From JBGQDM01 sp041495845 (GTDB taxonomy: Bacteria > Acidobacteriota > Terriglobia > Terriglobales > Acidobacteriaceae): a stretch of 64,000 nt of DNA. The notes below the pieces were generated by a model. It was not told the origin of the DNA and did no database searches. It saw nothing but the letters and a program-made list of their open reading frames with translations. Positions 25,361-34,004 of this stretch are shown in pieces (position 1 is the first letter of the stretch; each line of letters begins with the position of its first letter). Where the stretch lies: assembly GCA_041495845.1 (NCBI GenBank), contig JBGQDM010000004.1, positions 1-64,000 of the forward strand, given 5' to 3'. The translations under genes were made by a program, and so were the position numbers.

Positions 25361-26611
25361 ATGACCCCGGCCCGGATCCAAGTCGACTACGAGTTTGGCC
25401 CCTTCCGCCTGGAGCCGGGGGAGTACCGCCTGGTGCGCGAGGGTCAGGCCATCCCTTTGACAGGGAAGGCGTTTGAAACGCTGTGCGCACTGGTGGAACG
25501 GCATGGCAGGCTGGTTCCCAAGCAGGAACTGATGAGCGCGGTGTGGCCGGAGACGGTGGTGGAGGAGAACAACCTCGACCGCAATATCTCGACGCTGCGC
25601 AAGGTGCTGGGCGAAAAGCCTTCCGGCCTGGAGTTCATCCAGACGGTGCCGCGGGTGGGATACCGCTTTGTCGCACCGGTGACGGAGTTTCCGGCGAAAG
25701 CGGTGGCACCCGTTGTCCCAGAAAGCGAAGCTGGATCCCCAAATCGTCAGGAAATCCGCTTCTGTGTGACTGCGGACAAGGTGCGTCTTGCCTATGCCAG
25801 GGTGGGCTCACGCCATCCGATAGTGAAGGTGGCCAACTGTTTCAATCACCTAGACCTGGAGTGGGAGAGCCCCATCTGGCGGCACTGGGTCAGGGACCTA
25901 GCTGCGGGGCACAGCATTGTGCGCTATGACGGGCGCTGCAACGGCCTCGCCGATTGGGACGTCGAGGATGTTTCCTTTGAAGCCTGGGTACACGATTTGG
26001 AAACGGTGGTGGACGCGGCGGGGTTGTCCAAGTTCGCGCTGCTGGGGATTTCGCAGGGAGGAGCAGTGGCCATTGCCTACGCCGTGCGCCATCCCGAGCG
26101 GGTCAGCCATCTGATTCTCTGCGGTGGATATTCGCGAGGGACCGAACACCGCGGGCGTCCGGATGCGATTCGAGTACGGCGCGCCCTGGAAACGCTGGTG
26201 CAGTTGAACTGGGGGAAGAGCAATCCCTCGTTCTTCCAGATGGTGACCAACCTGTACATTCCGGAAGGGGCGTCAGCCGAAGACCAGGGCTGGTTCACGG
26301 ACCTGCAGAGCAAGTCGGTCTCAACCGCGAATCTGGTGAAGTTTATGCAGGCGTGTGATGCCATCAACGTGCGGCCCCTGCTGCCCGCCGTGTCGGTACC
26401 AACGCTCGTATTTCACAGTGATCGGGACCGGGTGGCGCCTCCCGAGGAGGGCCGGCTCCTGGCCACAGAAATCCCGGGCGCCAGATTTGTGCCGTTGCCA
26501 AGCGCCAATCACTTGCTCCTCGCGAACGAACCGGCCTGGAAGATATTCCGCGAAGGGGTGGCGTCGTTTCTGGGCGGGGAAGACACGCCAGCGGGCGCGG
26601 CGGGAAGCTGA
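25361..26611 (+). CDS. Winged-helix regulator fused to alpha/beta hydrolase
   Basis: Residues about 8-105 form an OmpR/CadC-type winged helix (ALVERHGRLVPKQELMSAVW, then NLDRNISTLRKVLGE and PRVGYRFVAPV). Residues about 125-405 form an alpha/beta hydrolase with nucleophile elbow LLGISQGGA, acid in FHSDRDRVAP and base in SANHLLLAN. No membrane segment lies between the domains, unlike CadC. The hydrolase may act as a ligand sensor or alter its own inducer. It faces the MddA-like gene and may regulate it. The chosen ATG has an extended -10-like TGCTATTTT nine bases upstream and no ribosome site. Confidence 0.88.
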   Translation: MTPARIQVDYEFGPFRLEPGEYRLVREGQAIPLTGKAFETLCALVERHGRLVPKQELMSAVWPETVVEENNLDRNISTLRKVLGEKPSGLEFIQTVPRVGYRFVAPVTEFPAKAVAPVVPESEAGSPNRQEIRFCVTADKVRLAYARVGSRHPIVKVANCFNHLDLEWESPIWRHWVRDLAAGHSIVRYDGRCNGLADWDVEDVSFEAWVHDLETVVDAAGLSKFALLGISQGGAVAIAYAVRHPERVSHLILCGGYSRGTEHRGRPDAIRVRRALETLVQLNWGKSNPSFFQMVTNLYIPEGASAEDQGWFTDLQSKSVSTANLVKFMQACDAINVRPLLPAVSVPTLVFHSDRDRVAPPEEGRLLATEIPGARFVPLPSANHLLLANEPAWKIFREGVASFLGGEDTPAGAAGS

Positions 26612-26706
26612 ACCCTGTCCACTCCCCGGCCCCGGTACTTTCGTGTGTTCCCTGACGCCGGAGTTTTTCGTCGGCCCAAGCCCTTGGGGCTAGAATCAAA
26701 GCTGAG

Positions 26707-27624
26707 ATGGCTGGGCTGGGGGCTTACGGATGGCTGAAGTGTGCGCTGCTGGCGGCGCTGAGCGTGGCTTTGCTCAGCGTGGCGGCCTCGGCGCAAACCC
26801 CCGTGCTGCGTGCTGTCCATGTTCTCGGCAAGGAAGCTGCGCCGGAAGTGGAAATCACGCTCTCGGCAAAAGTGACGCCGGCGACTCAGATCGTAGCCGG
26901 CCCCGACCGCATCGTACTCGATTTTCCTGGAGCCATGCTCGATCACGCGTTGCGCCCGCAGAGCCTGCACCGCGGGTATCTCACCGGGGTGCGCTGGGGA
27001 CTGTATCAGGCCAGCCCACCGGTGACGCGTGTTGTGCTGGAGCTGAGCGCTCCGCACGGGTTCGAAGTTTTTCCCGCGGGAAATAGTGTCATCGTAAAAC
27101 TGGGTGGAACGGAAGGGCAGCCGGCGAGCGCCGCGGTCACTCCGGAGCAAGCGCCGGCAGCACCGCCGCCACCAAGAGTGGTGGTGACCGTAAGCGGGTC
27201 GCGCCTGACGATTGATGCGCCGCGAGCCACGCTGGCCGATGTGCTGAGGGAAATCCAGCGCCGCACCGGTGCGGAGGTTGCGGTGCCGGCGGGAGCTGAG
27301 CAGGAACAGGTGGTCGTGAAATTGGGGCCGGCGCCGGGGAAGGAAGTGATGGCCGCGCTTTTCAACGGCTCGCGCTTCGACTACATCGTGTTGGGCAGCG
27401 AACGCGACCCGGGCGGGATCAGCCGGATTCTGCTGAGCCCGGTGGACGGTGGGGCGAATCCGTTTGTGTCGGCCGCGCCGGTAGCAGTGCCGCCAGCCCA
27501 GTCCGTGATGTCCACCGCAGCAGTCGAACCGGCGAGCGGCGACACGTCAGAACTCGGGCGCGACCGCACGGCGCCAGAGGTCAACGAAGCTCCCCCAGCC
27601 GACCAGGACGAACCGCAGCAGTAA
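26707..27624 (+). CDS. AMIN-domain protein with an STN-like C-terminal domain
   Basis: After a signal peptide (about residues 1-29, ending ASAQ), an AMIN beta-sandwich covers about 35-138 (RIVLDFPGAMLDH and VTRVVLELSAPHGFEV), a fold that binds peptidoglycan. A Pro/Ala linker leads to an STN/secretin N0-like unit (about 158-240, with LTIDAPRATLADVLREIQR). This is the order found at the N-terminus of PilQ secretins, but no secretin pore follows and the tail is low complexity. It may be an accessory protein for a secretion or pilus system; the Tad cluster is just downstream on the other strand. Confidence 0.82.
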   Translation: MAGLGAYGWLKCALLAALSVALLSVAASAQTPVLRAVHVLGKEAAPEVEITLSAKVTPATQIVAGPDRIVLDFPGAMLDHALRPQSLHRGYLTGVRWGLYQASPPVTRVVLELSAPHGFEVFPAGNSVIVKLGGTEGQPASAAVTPEQAPAAPPPPRVVVTVSGSRLTIDAPRATLADVLREIQRRTGAEVAVPAGAEQEQVVVKLGPAPGKEVMAALFNGSRFDYIVLGSERDPGGISRILLSPVDGGANPFVSAAPVAVPPAQSVMSTAAVEPASGDTSELGRDRTAPEVNEAPPADQDEPQQ

Positions 27625-27639
27625 GTCAGCGAAGGAAAT

Positions 27640-27690
27640 CTTTAACCGCAGAAGACGCAGAGAGCGCGGAGAAGGCAAAGGCGAGCACCC
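27640..27690. repeat. CGCAGAG-type dispersed repeat
   Basis: The words CGCAGAAGACGCAGAGAG and CGCGGAGAA occur in series just after the AMIN gene. The same style recurs at 35016-35066. Confidence 0.65.
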
Positions 27691-27809
27691 CGGTTGCGAA
27701 GGCCTGCTCTTTAACTCGCACAAACTCATGGCCCTAGGAGTCAGTGTCACCACCGGCGTGGATTTACGCAACCCCAAGCCCGGGCCGCAGCGCAGGGTTG
27801 ACCGTGACC

Positions 27810-29114
27810 TTAATTCCCCTGAATCAGCCTTACCGGCACGGCAGTTCCGGCGCCGCCCCGCACCGGCGTGCCGGACGCCGCGCCACAGCCAATGACGTTC
27901 AGCACCGTGACATGTGGTCGTCCACCGCCGCCAACGTAATTGATAAACACTTGCAGGAAGCCGATCACTGTTGCCGGATCCGGAGGCGGGCTCCCGGGAG
28001 GATTGTTGGAATCGTAGATCGGCATATTCACTACGGAGGAACTGGTGGTAATCACATCTCCGGGCTGCACCACGCCACCTCCCAGCAGCAGGTTGTTGTC
28101 ACCGGCGGTAATTTGAAACGGGCTCGTGTTGACATTGATCAGGTCCTGCCCCGAGTTGGGGTTGGAATCTTCAGCGTGAATCAGGCACTCGATGCCGTTG
28201 ATGTTGCGGAACGGTTCCGGTGAAACGCCCGTTTCGATCGGCAAATGGTCGCCACAGGCAATCGGCGTGGGGTTGCAGATGTCGATGTTCTGTTCATAGC
28301 GCGGGGCGGAGGGATCCCAACACGACGGGCCGGAAGGCGAAGGTGGCAAGTCAATTTGCACCGGGTAGTAGCTGACGGAGGGGTCGGTCGGCGGCCCGGG
28401 GTTGTCGATGCTGGGCACCTTCTGAGTGCCGCATTGCGGCGGATTGCAGCCGGTGAGCAGCCGCATGGGCTGGCCAATGATGCCGGCTGTGGCTCTCCCT
28501 GGGCGCGTGATGATGCCGGTGGTGGGGTCAAGAAACGTTGTGCCGCCGGCGGAGGGGTCCATGTTGGGCAGGAGCCATGGTTTGACACACTTTACCGCCA
28601 CGGGTGGCGGAGTGCCGCCGAGGGACGCCGCATTGGAAGGGTTGTAAGCTTCCGCCGTCGCCGAAGCCTGAACCTGGCTGACCGCGCCCGGCCAGATGCG
28701 GGCAAAGAACGTGGCCAGTCCTGTTCGCTGCACGGTGACGCGGACTTGCGGGTTGATGCCGAAGGCCGGCGACCCCCCATTCGGAAAGGTGACCGTGATT
28801 TGCCCGCTGGGAACCACCGCGCCGCCAACTTTGTTTTGCTGGGCGGCTGCCTTGGCCAGCGTCTTCGCGTAGGCCTGCGCGTTGGCCTGCAGGGCCGCGT
28901 CGGCGGGGGCAGAGGTGACGCCGTAATCCACCAGCGATTTGGCGGCGAGGAGGGCGGCGGACTCGGCGGATCGCTGCGCCTCGGCCCGCGCCACGTACAG
29001 CGTGACCACATCAATCGCCAGCGCGGCCATGCTGAGCAGGGCAATGAGAGCGACCACTACCAGGAGCAGGGTGACGCCCTGTTCGGGGCGGCGGCGTTGG
29101 CGAATGTATTTCAT
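27810..29114 (-). CDS. TadG-like pilus assembly protein
   Basis: A 434-residue protein with a prepilin-like N-terminus: a basic start, EQGVTLLLVVVALIALLSMAALAIDVV as the hydrophobic helix, then ARAEAQRSAESAALLAAKSLV, the signature of the Tad/TadG-type N-terminal region (PF13400). The long secreted part is rich in Pro, Gly and Asn and has several Cys. Proteins of this kind are anchored by one membrane segment and take part in Tad (Flp) pilus assembly or serve as minor pilins. It is the last gene of a four-gene minus-strand cluster. Confidence 0.82.
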   Translation of the reverse strand: MKYIRQRRRPEQGVTLLLVVVALIALLSMAALAIDVVTLYVARAEAQRSAESAALLAAKSLVDYGVTSAPADAALQANAQAYAKTLAKAAAQQNKVGGAVVPSGQITVTFPNGGSPAFGINPQVRVTVQRTGLATFFARIWPGAVSQVQASATAEAYNPSNAASLGGTPPPVAVKCVKPWLLPNMDPSAGGTTFLDPTTGIITRPGRATAGIIGQPMRLLTGCNPPQCGTQKVPSIDNPGPPTDPSVSYYPVQIDLPPSPSGPSCWDPSAPRYEQNIDICNPTPIACGDHLPIETGVSPEPFRNINGIECLIHAEDSNPNSGQDLINVNTSPFQITAGDNNLLLGGGVVQPGDVITTSSSVVNMPIYDSNNPPGSPPPDPATVIGFLQVFINYVGGGGRPHVTVLNVIGCGAASGTPVRGGAGTAVPVRLIQGN

Positions 29115-29137
29115 GACTTCTCGCTTCTCCTCAATGC

Positions 29138-29701
29138 TTAAGGCTGGTTCGGAACCACGGCCTGAGTGCTCAGCGTGGTGCTGCTGGCGTAGCTGGCACC
29201 GGGCGCCACCAATTTGGCGACGCTGCCGAAGCGCCAGTGGAACGGATACTCGAGTAGAACGCGGCTGGCAATCACGTGGACTCCGTTGCCGCCATCAAAC
29301 GAAAAACCGCGTTCGATGGTGAGGCGCGCCACCGGGGTGCCGCACAGGACGCCGGTATAGCTCCACTCAAAATTGCGGATCGGTATGGCCGCCGCAGTGG
29401 CCATGCCGCAATCGTCAATGCCCGCAGCCGACAGTTGCTGCATGACGGACTCGCGAATGGCGCTCACGCTTTGGGGCGTACCAGCGGAAGAGAGGTCGTC
29501 CACCGGCTGCGCTGCGGCCAACTGGGCTCCGCCACTCGCCGCCTGCGCCAGCTTCTGCTTTAAATTAAACGCCGAACTGAAATCCGTAATGCCGATCAGC
29601 ACCACCACCAGCAAAGGCAGAGAAATGGCAAACTCGGCCAGTTGCGAGCCTTGCTCGGCTTGCCAGCAGAAGACGCGGCGCGATGCGGGTGGTCTCAGCA
29701 T
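29138..29701 (-). CDS. TadE-like pseudopilin
   Basis: A 187-residue protein with QGSQLAEFAISLPLLVVVLIGITDFSSAF near its N-terminus, which matches the TadE pattern: a conserved Glu (E in LAEF) followed by a hydrophobic helix. The prepilin peptidase encoded upstream is the likely processing enzyme. The rest is a beta-rich periplasmic domain. Its ATG overlaps the end of the previous TadE-like gene by seven bases, so the two are likely coupled. Confidence 0.82.
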   Translation of the reverse strand: MLRPPASRRVFCWQAEQGSQLAEFAISLPLLVVVLIGITDFSSAFNLKQKLAQAASGGAQLAAAQPVDDLSSAGTPQSVSAIRESVMQQLSAAGIDDCGMATAAAIPIRNFEWSYTGVLCGTPVARLTIERGFSFDGGNGVHVIASRVLLEYPFHWRFGSVAKLVAPGASYASSTTLSTQAVVPNQP

Positions 29702-30282
29702 CCTGGCCCCTGCCAGCAGGAATAATCCACGCGCGTCTGTACTTGCGCCTTCAGACTCAGGCCATAGGGTTGGCGGGTGAGGAATGGTGGGCTGGAAGTC
29801 ACCGTGGGCAGGGAGAACTGGAGCGGATACTGCAGACCGACGGTGACGCCGCACTGCTCGTTCACGGGATTGCCCGCAGCGGTGGGATTCAGCACCACCC
29901 CCCGGCAGACCCTGACGTTGCCCGTCGTGGTGGTGCATGCGCCCGAAACGCCGCCCGTGGTGCAGAAGGACGGTGAGCCGGAGGTATAGGGCGTCACCTG
30001 CGATGGTTGCAAACCGGAAGCGCGCAGAATGGCAGCCACACTCTGGTCGATCGCACTCGCCTGAGCGGCTAAAGACTGGGGCGAGCAAGTGGCGCAGTTG
30101 GAGGTGGCGGCGACGCGCACGGCCTCCTGCGCGGCGCGCGTCACGGTAGCGTGAATCTGCAACGCGCGGGCGAACCAGAAAATCCCCAATAGGATCATGA
30201 ACATTAACGGCAGCACGAAGGCCAGTTCCACAATCTCGGCGCCTTCAGTACCGCGTAACATCCTGAGCCTGGATCGCGTCAC
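29695..30282 (-). CDS. TadE-like pseudopilin
   Basis: A 195-residue protein with the TadE signature TEGAEIVELAFVLPLMFMILLGIFWFARA: conserved Glu residues, then the hydrophobic helix. The secreted part has four or more Cys that could form disulfides (NCATCSPQ and SFCTTGG). It begins at GTG whose last two bases and the next A form the stop codon of the peptidase gene (GTGA overlap), with GGAGG six bases before; an ATG at 30261 is an alternative. Likely a minor pilin. Confidence 0.82.
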   Translation of the reverse strand: MTRSRLRMLRGTEGAEIVELAFVLPLMFMILLGIFWFARALQIHATVTRAAQEAVRVAATSNCATCSPQSLAAQASAIDQSVAAILRASGLQPSQVTPYTSGSPSFCTTGGVSGACTTTTGNVRVCRGVVLNPTAAGNPVNEQCGVTVGLQYPLQFSLPTVTSSPPFLTRQPYGLSLKAQVQTRVDYSCWQGPGC

Positions 30283-30821
30283 GCCTGCCCTCCATGCACC
30301 ACCATCCACCCGGCGTAACTCACCACCGCGATGGCAACGGCCACGCCAAATGGGACCTTGATCGCTTCGGGGCTGTCCAGGGAGATGGTGTCGGCCGGCG
30401 GACGTCCCGTGAATCCCGCCAGCAGCATGCGTCCCAGGTTCATCATCGTTGCCCCCAGTCGCCGTTTCAGGACCACCATTACCAGCGCCATGACGGCGTT
30501 GACCATGATCGTCGCCGCCAGAATCCACAGCAGGTGATGTGGTCCGGTGATCCCACCCAGCGCGCCCACCAGTTTCCAGTCTCCCGCACCCAGGCCGCGC
30601 GCCAGGACAAACGGCAACAATAGCAGCAATCCAAGTCCTAGCCCCCAAAGCCCAGTCTTGAGGCCCGGCCAACCGCCGGCAACGGCATTGAATACCACTC
30701 CGGCGACGGCGCCGGGCACCGTCCACCAGTTTGGAATGCGCCGCGAGCGCGCGTCCATCCATCCAGCCCCTACCGCGAAAGCGGCAGCCAACGCCCACAG
30801 CGAAACTTGCCAAGAGGTCAT
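30279..30821 (-). CDS. cpaA: Prepilin peptidase, A24 family (CpaA/TadV)
   Basis: A 180-residue inner-membrane aspartic peptidase that cleaves and may methylate Flp-type prepilins. The first catalytic Asp is in WMDARSRRIPNWW and the second in GAGDWKLVGALGG (GxGDxK). Six hydrophobic segments are visible and the N-terminal methylase domain of PilD is absent, as expected for CpaA. It heads the four-gene pilus cluster. Genes for the ATPase, platform and secretin proteins are not in the window. Confidence 0.88.
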   Translation of the reverse strand: MTSWQVSLWALAAAFAVGAGWMDARSRRIPNWWTVPGAVAGVVFNAVAGGWPGLKTGLWGLGLGLLLLLPFVLARGLGAGDWKLVGALGGITGPHHLLWILAATIMVNAVMALVMVVLKRRLGATMMNLGRMLLAGFTGRPPADTISLDSPEAIKVPFGVAVAIAVVSYAGWMVVHGGQA

Positions 30822-30954
30822 CGGGCGTGAATGCCGAATTCGTTCACGGGTGGGGGATTGGAGTCGAGCACAAGTCCCGGACAGGCCACAGTCTGGGCAA
30901 ATTCTCACACGAGCGGGGGGCCAAGTCAACGGAGAGTGTGGGGCCGGGGGGCGC

Positions 30955-30991
30955 CCGCAAAAACAAAAAGCCAGAGTTAAACTCTGGCTTT
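30955..30991 (-). terminator. Strong terminator after the S41 protease gene
   Basis: An almost loopless perfect palindrome (30967-30978 with 30980-30991, AAAGCCAGAGTT paired with its complement) is followed on the minus strand by CTTTTTGTTTTTG. It separates the protease gene from the Tad cluster. Confidence 0.92.
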
Positions 30992-31013
30992 CAAGTTATT
31001 CCATAAGTTTAAG

Positions 31014-32612
31014 TTAGCGGTTAACGGCTGGCCCCGCCGTCCGTTCCGCAACAATCTTGTGGGCCGTCTCTGCCAGCGCTTTGGCTTGGGGGAGCAACTC
31101 AATGGCCTTGTTGATCTGCGGATCCCACTGCGCCCGCGCCTTCAGACCTTCTTCCTGACCGTACAGGTTGATGACGATTTCCGCTTTCAGATTGGCCTTG
31201 ACCCAGTCCACCACCTCCGCCAATTCCGCCTCGGTATAAGGCAGGTTCTGCTCGCCGAGGAAGTGTCGGAATTCGAGGAGAAGGGTGTCGTCCACCATCA
31301 TGTCCTTCGCGGGATGATGATCGATGGTGTAGTGCTTGGCGAAGTTGAAGAAGGCGTAGTGCTGCAGCAGGGTGTCCTGCAGGTGGGTGGACTTGACCGG
31401 CGGAATCTTCACATCGGGCGAAATGCCGCCGCCGCCGTAGACGGTACGTCCACTGTCGGTCAGCTTAACTTCGCGGTTGGGAGCGGTCTCTTCCGTGTCG
31501 CGCGAATAGTAGTAGTCGTAAAGCGAAACGTTGCTGTAGTCGCGCTGGATCAGCCGTCCGCTGGGGGTGTAGTACTTGGCCGTGGTGAGGGCGAGACCTG
31601 TGTTCTCCGATAGATGGTAGACGGTCTGCACCAGGCCCTTGCCGAACGTGGCCTCCCCGGCGATGAGGCCGCGGTCGTGGTCCTGGATTGCGCCGGCAAC
31701 AATTTCCGCGGCGGAAGCGGTGCCCCGGTTGACCAGCACGACCAGAGGATATTCTTTGCCGCCATTGCCGCGGCTGGCGTAATAGCGCTTTTCGCTGGAA
31801 GCGCGGCCGTGGTGGGAAACGATGACGGCGCCCTTCTTCAGAAACTTGTCGGCCACGCCGACGCCTTCATTCAGCAACCCGCCCGGGTTCTGGCGCAGGT
31901 CAAGCACCAGACCCTTCAGGTCACCGAACTCCTCCAACGCCTGACCGACTTCGTGCTCCGTAGTCTCATTGAAGCCGGTGACGTGCATGTAGCCGATGCC
32001 GGGCCGAATCAGGAAATGCAGGTCCACGCTGTTGCGCGGAATCTCGTCGCGGACGACGGTGAACTCCAGCGGGTGATCGGCGCCTTCGCGCAACACGGTG
32101 ATGCGAACGGTGGTGCCCTTGGGGCCCTTGAGCAGGTCAGCGACATCGCTGGTGTTCATGTTGTCGGTGGCTTTGCCGTCCACCGCGGCGATGATGTCGC
32201 CGGCGCGGATGCCGACTTTGTACGCGGGGCTGCCCACAAAGGGGCTGATGACGATGACTTTATTGTTGCGCGGGCCCACGGACATGCCAACGCCGTAATA
32301 CTTGCCGCGCTGTTCTTCCTGCAGCAGGCTGTACTGACGCGGATCGAAAAAGTTGGAGTGCGGATCCAGCACGTGCAACATGCCGGGGATGGCGCCGTTG
32401 TAAATGGCCTTGTCGGGATTGACCGGCTCGGCGTAGTTCTGCTCCACCATGGCGTAGACCTGGCTGAAACTGTTCAGGCTTTCGCGGATGTCGCTGTCGG
32501 TACCGGTGCCGGCGGCAGCGCTGGAACGCTGGGCGTACATCATCCCCAGAAATCCGCAGCCAACCAGCAACAGCGTAACCACGAGCAAAGAACGGCGAGA
32601 ACTACCGGGCAT
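31014..32612 (-). CDS. S41 family C-terminal processing peptidase
   Basis: A 532-residue CtpA-like serine protease. One membrane anchor (about residues 8-28) places the rest in the periplasm. A PDZ domain (about 95-180, YYGVGMSVGP to IIAAVDGKATDN) precedes the protease core, with the Ser of NRGTASAAEIVAG and the Lys of GEATFGKGLVQTVY forming the Ser-Lys dyad. Such enzymes trim or degrade envelope proteins at their C-termini. It lies upstream of, and divergent from, the tat genes. Confidence 0.92.
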   Translation of the reverse strand: MPGSSRRSLLVVTLLLVGCGFLGMMYAQRSSAAAGTGTDSDIRESLNSFSQVYAMVEQNYAEPVNPDKAIYNGAIPGMLHVLDPHSNFFDPRQYSLLQEEQRGKYYGVGMSVGPRNNKVIVISPFVGSPAYKVGIRAGDIIAAVDGKATDNMNTSDVADLLKGPKGTTVRITVLREGADHPLEFTVVRDEIPRNSVDLHFLIRPGIGYMHVTGFNETTEHEVGQALEEFGDLKGLVLDLRQNPGGLLNEGVGVADKFLKKGAVIVSHHGRASSEKRYYASRGNGGKEYPLVVLVNRGTASAAEIVAGAIQDHDRGLIAGEATFGKGLVQTVYHLSENTGLALTTAKYYTPSGRLIQRDYSNVSLYDYYYSRDTEETAPNREVKLTDSGRTVYGGGGISPDVKIPPVKSTHLQDTLLQHYAFFNFAKHYTIDHHPAKDMMVDDTLLLEFRHFLGEQNLPYTEAELAEVVDWVKANLKAEIVINLYGQEEGLKARAQWDPQINKAIELLPQAKALAETAHKIVAERTAGPAVNR

Positions 32613-32663
32613 ATGAATTATCCCTCAGGCGGGCGAAGCCAAACATCACCACGACTTAGGCGC

Positions 32664-32669
32664 AGTATA
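32664..32669 (-). promoter_or_regulatory. Putative extended -10 for the S41 protease gene
   Basis: On the minus strand ATGCTATACT provides TGN-TATACT, an extended -10, about 50 bases before the protease start codon. No clear -35 was found. Confidence 0.5.
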
Positions 32670-32811
32670 GCATTTTTTCGCCTTTGGTTTGGACGCGGTA
32701 GAACAGCGAAGGTTACCTCCGGAGTGTCTGCTTGTGGTTGCCTGACGCTCTGTAGTTTCGTGGGTTTGCAGGCGACGTGCCGTCCGGTTTGCCGCCCCTC
32801 GCACCAGCGGT

Positions 32812-32817
32812 TAAGAT
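32812..32817 (+). promoter_or_regulatory. Putative -10 before tatB
   Basis: TAAGAT lies six bases before the tatB ATG and no Shine-Dalgarno site is present. This fits a leaderless transcript, though the hexamer matches only four of six consensus bases. Confidence 0.35.
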
Positions 32818-32823
32818 GAACCC

Positions 32824-33201
32824 ATGAATCTGGGTATGCCGGAGATGATTTTTATTGTGCTGTTGGCCCTGATCATCTTCGGGCCTCGCCGGCTGCCTGA
32901 AGTAGCGCGCCAGGTCACGCGCTTCATGAACGATTTCCGGCGAGCCAGCAACGAGTTCAAAGCGCAACTGGAATCCGAAGTGCACAAGCTCGAAGCCGAA
33001 ATGGAGAAGGAGGCGAGTGCAGTCAAGGACCGGGTCGGCAACCTGGAGCCGCAGATTTTGCCTCCAGCCACGCCGCTGCCGGCGGGCACGATTGCTTCCG
33101 GATCGAGCGTCGCGGAAGCAGTCGTCTCGGAACCTGAGGCGCGTTTGCCGGAAACATCAGAGACTGCCAACCTGAATCCTCCCCAACACGCCGATGCCTG
33201 A
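32824..33201 (+). CDS. tatB: Twin-arginine translocase subunit TatA/TatB type
   Basis: This small subunit works with TatC to export folded proteins. It has a single N-terminal membrane helix (MPEMIFIVLLALIIF), the hinge FGPRRLPEVARQ, then an amphipathic helix and a charged helix (about 35-75). The Glu near position 7 of the helix and the long coiled C-terminal part favour TatB over TatA, although single TatA/B proteins with both roles exist. Its end overlaps tatC by eight bases. A Tat substrate occurs in this window at 42530-43519. Confidence 0.88.
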   Translation: MNLGMPEMIFIVLLALIIFGPRRLPEVARQVTRFMNDFRRASNEFKAQLESEVHKLEAEMEKEASAVKDRVGNLEPQILPPATPLPAGTIASGSSVAEAVVSEPEARLPETSETANLNPPQHADA

Positions 33202-33985
33202 GACCGCGGCGTCAAGCCCCAAGAGCCTGCGTGACCGGGCTGACCTGCCCGCGATGAGTTTCCTCGAGCACCTTGAGGAGTTGCGGCGGCGAATTATCTA
33301 TTCGGCCATCGCGGTGGGCGTGGCTTTCTTTTTCTGCTTTGGGTATGCCGAAAAAATCTACGCGCTGATGCAGGCGCCGATCATCGCCGCGCTGCACAAC
33401 AATCACCGATCCGAAGCGCTGGTCTATCTGAGCCCGACCGAGCCCTTCAATCTGTACCTCAAAATCGGCTTCATGGTGGGGCTGTTCGTGGCCTCGCCGG
33501 TGGTGCTCTACCAGGTCTGGCTGTTCATCTCACCCGGCCTTTACCGCAACGAAAAACGCTACGTGGTGCCGTTCATGGTTTCGACGGTCGGCCTGTTTCT
33601 GGGCGGCGGCTACTTTGGCTACCGGATCGTCTTTCCGGCGGCGCTGGATTTTCTGGTCAGCTACGGCAAGCAGTTCCAGCCCATGATTACGATCGGCGAG
33701 TACACCGATCTTTTTCTGACCGTGATCCTCGGGCTGGGCCTGGTGTTTGAGATGCCCATTCTCGTGTTTTTTCTGGCCTTGATGGGCATCGCCACGCCGG
33801 GTTGGATGCTGCGCAATTTTCGCTATGCCATCCTGGTGATCTTCATCATTGCGGCGGTGCTCACGCCGACCACCGACATTCTGAACATGCTGATCTTCGC
33901 CGCGCCGATGGTGCTGCTGTATGTGATCAGCATCGGCGTAGCCTGGCTGGTAAACCCGCGGAGCCGGAAGCCACGTCAGGAATAA
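33194..33985 (+). CDS. tatC: Sec-independent translocase TatC
   Basis: TatC is the receptor for twin-arginine signal peptides. The 263-residue protein starts with the conserved MSFLEHLEELRRRIIYS region and has six membrane segments. LSPTEPFNLYLKIGF carries the conserved F-x4-K pattern of the first periplasmic loop, and FGLVFEMPI-like sequence (LGLVFEMPILVFFLA) is also typical. It overlaps tatB, so the two are co-translated. Confidence 0.95.
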   Translation: MPETAASSPKSLRDRADLPAMSFLEHLEELRRRIIYSAIAVGVAFFFCFGYAEKIYALMQAPIIAALHNNHRSEALVYLSPTEPFNLYLKIGFMVGLFVASPVVLYQVWLFISPGLYRNEKRYVVPFMVSTVGLFLGGGYFGYRIVFPAALDFLVSYGKQFQPMITIGEYTDLFLTVILGLGLVFEMPILVFFLALMGIATPGWMLRNFRYAILVIFIIAAVLTPTTDILNMLIFAAPMVLLYVISIGVAWLVNPRSRKPRQE

Positions 33986-34004
33986 AGCGGGGAAGGGACA
34001 TCGC

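Noticed and set aside
31614..32819. Plus-strand open frame of 401 codons opposite the S41 protease
   Set aside because: Composition is that of an antisense shadow and the protease on the other strand is certain.
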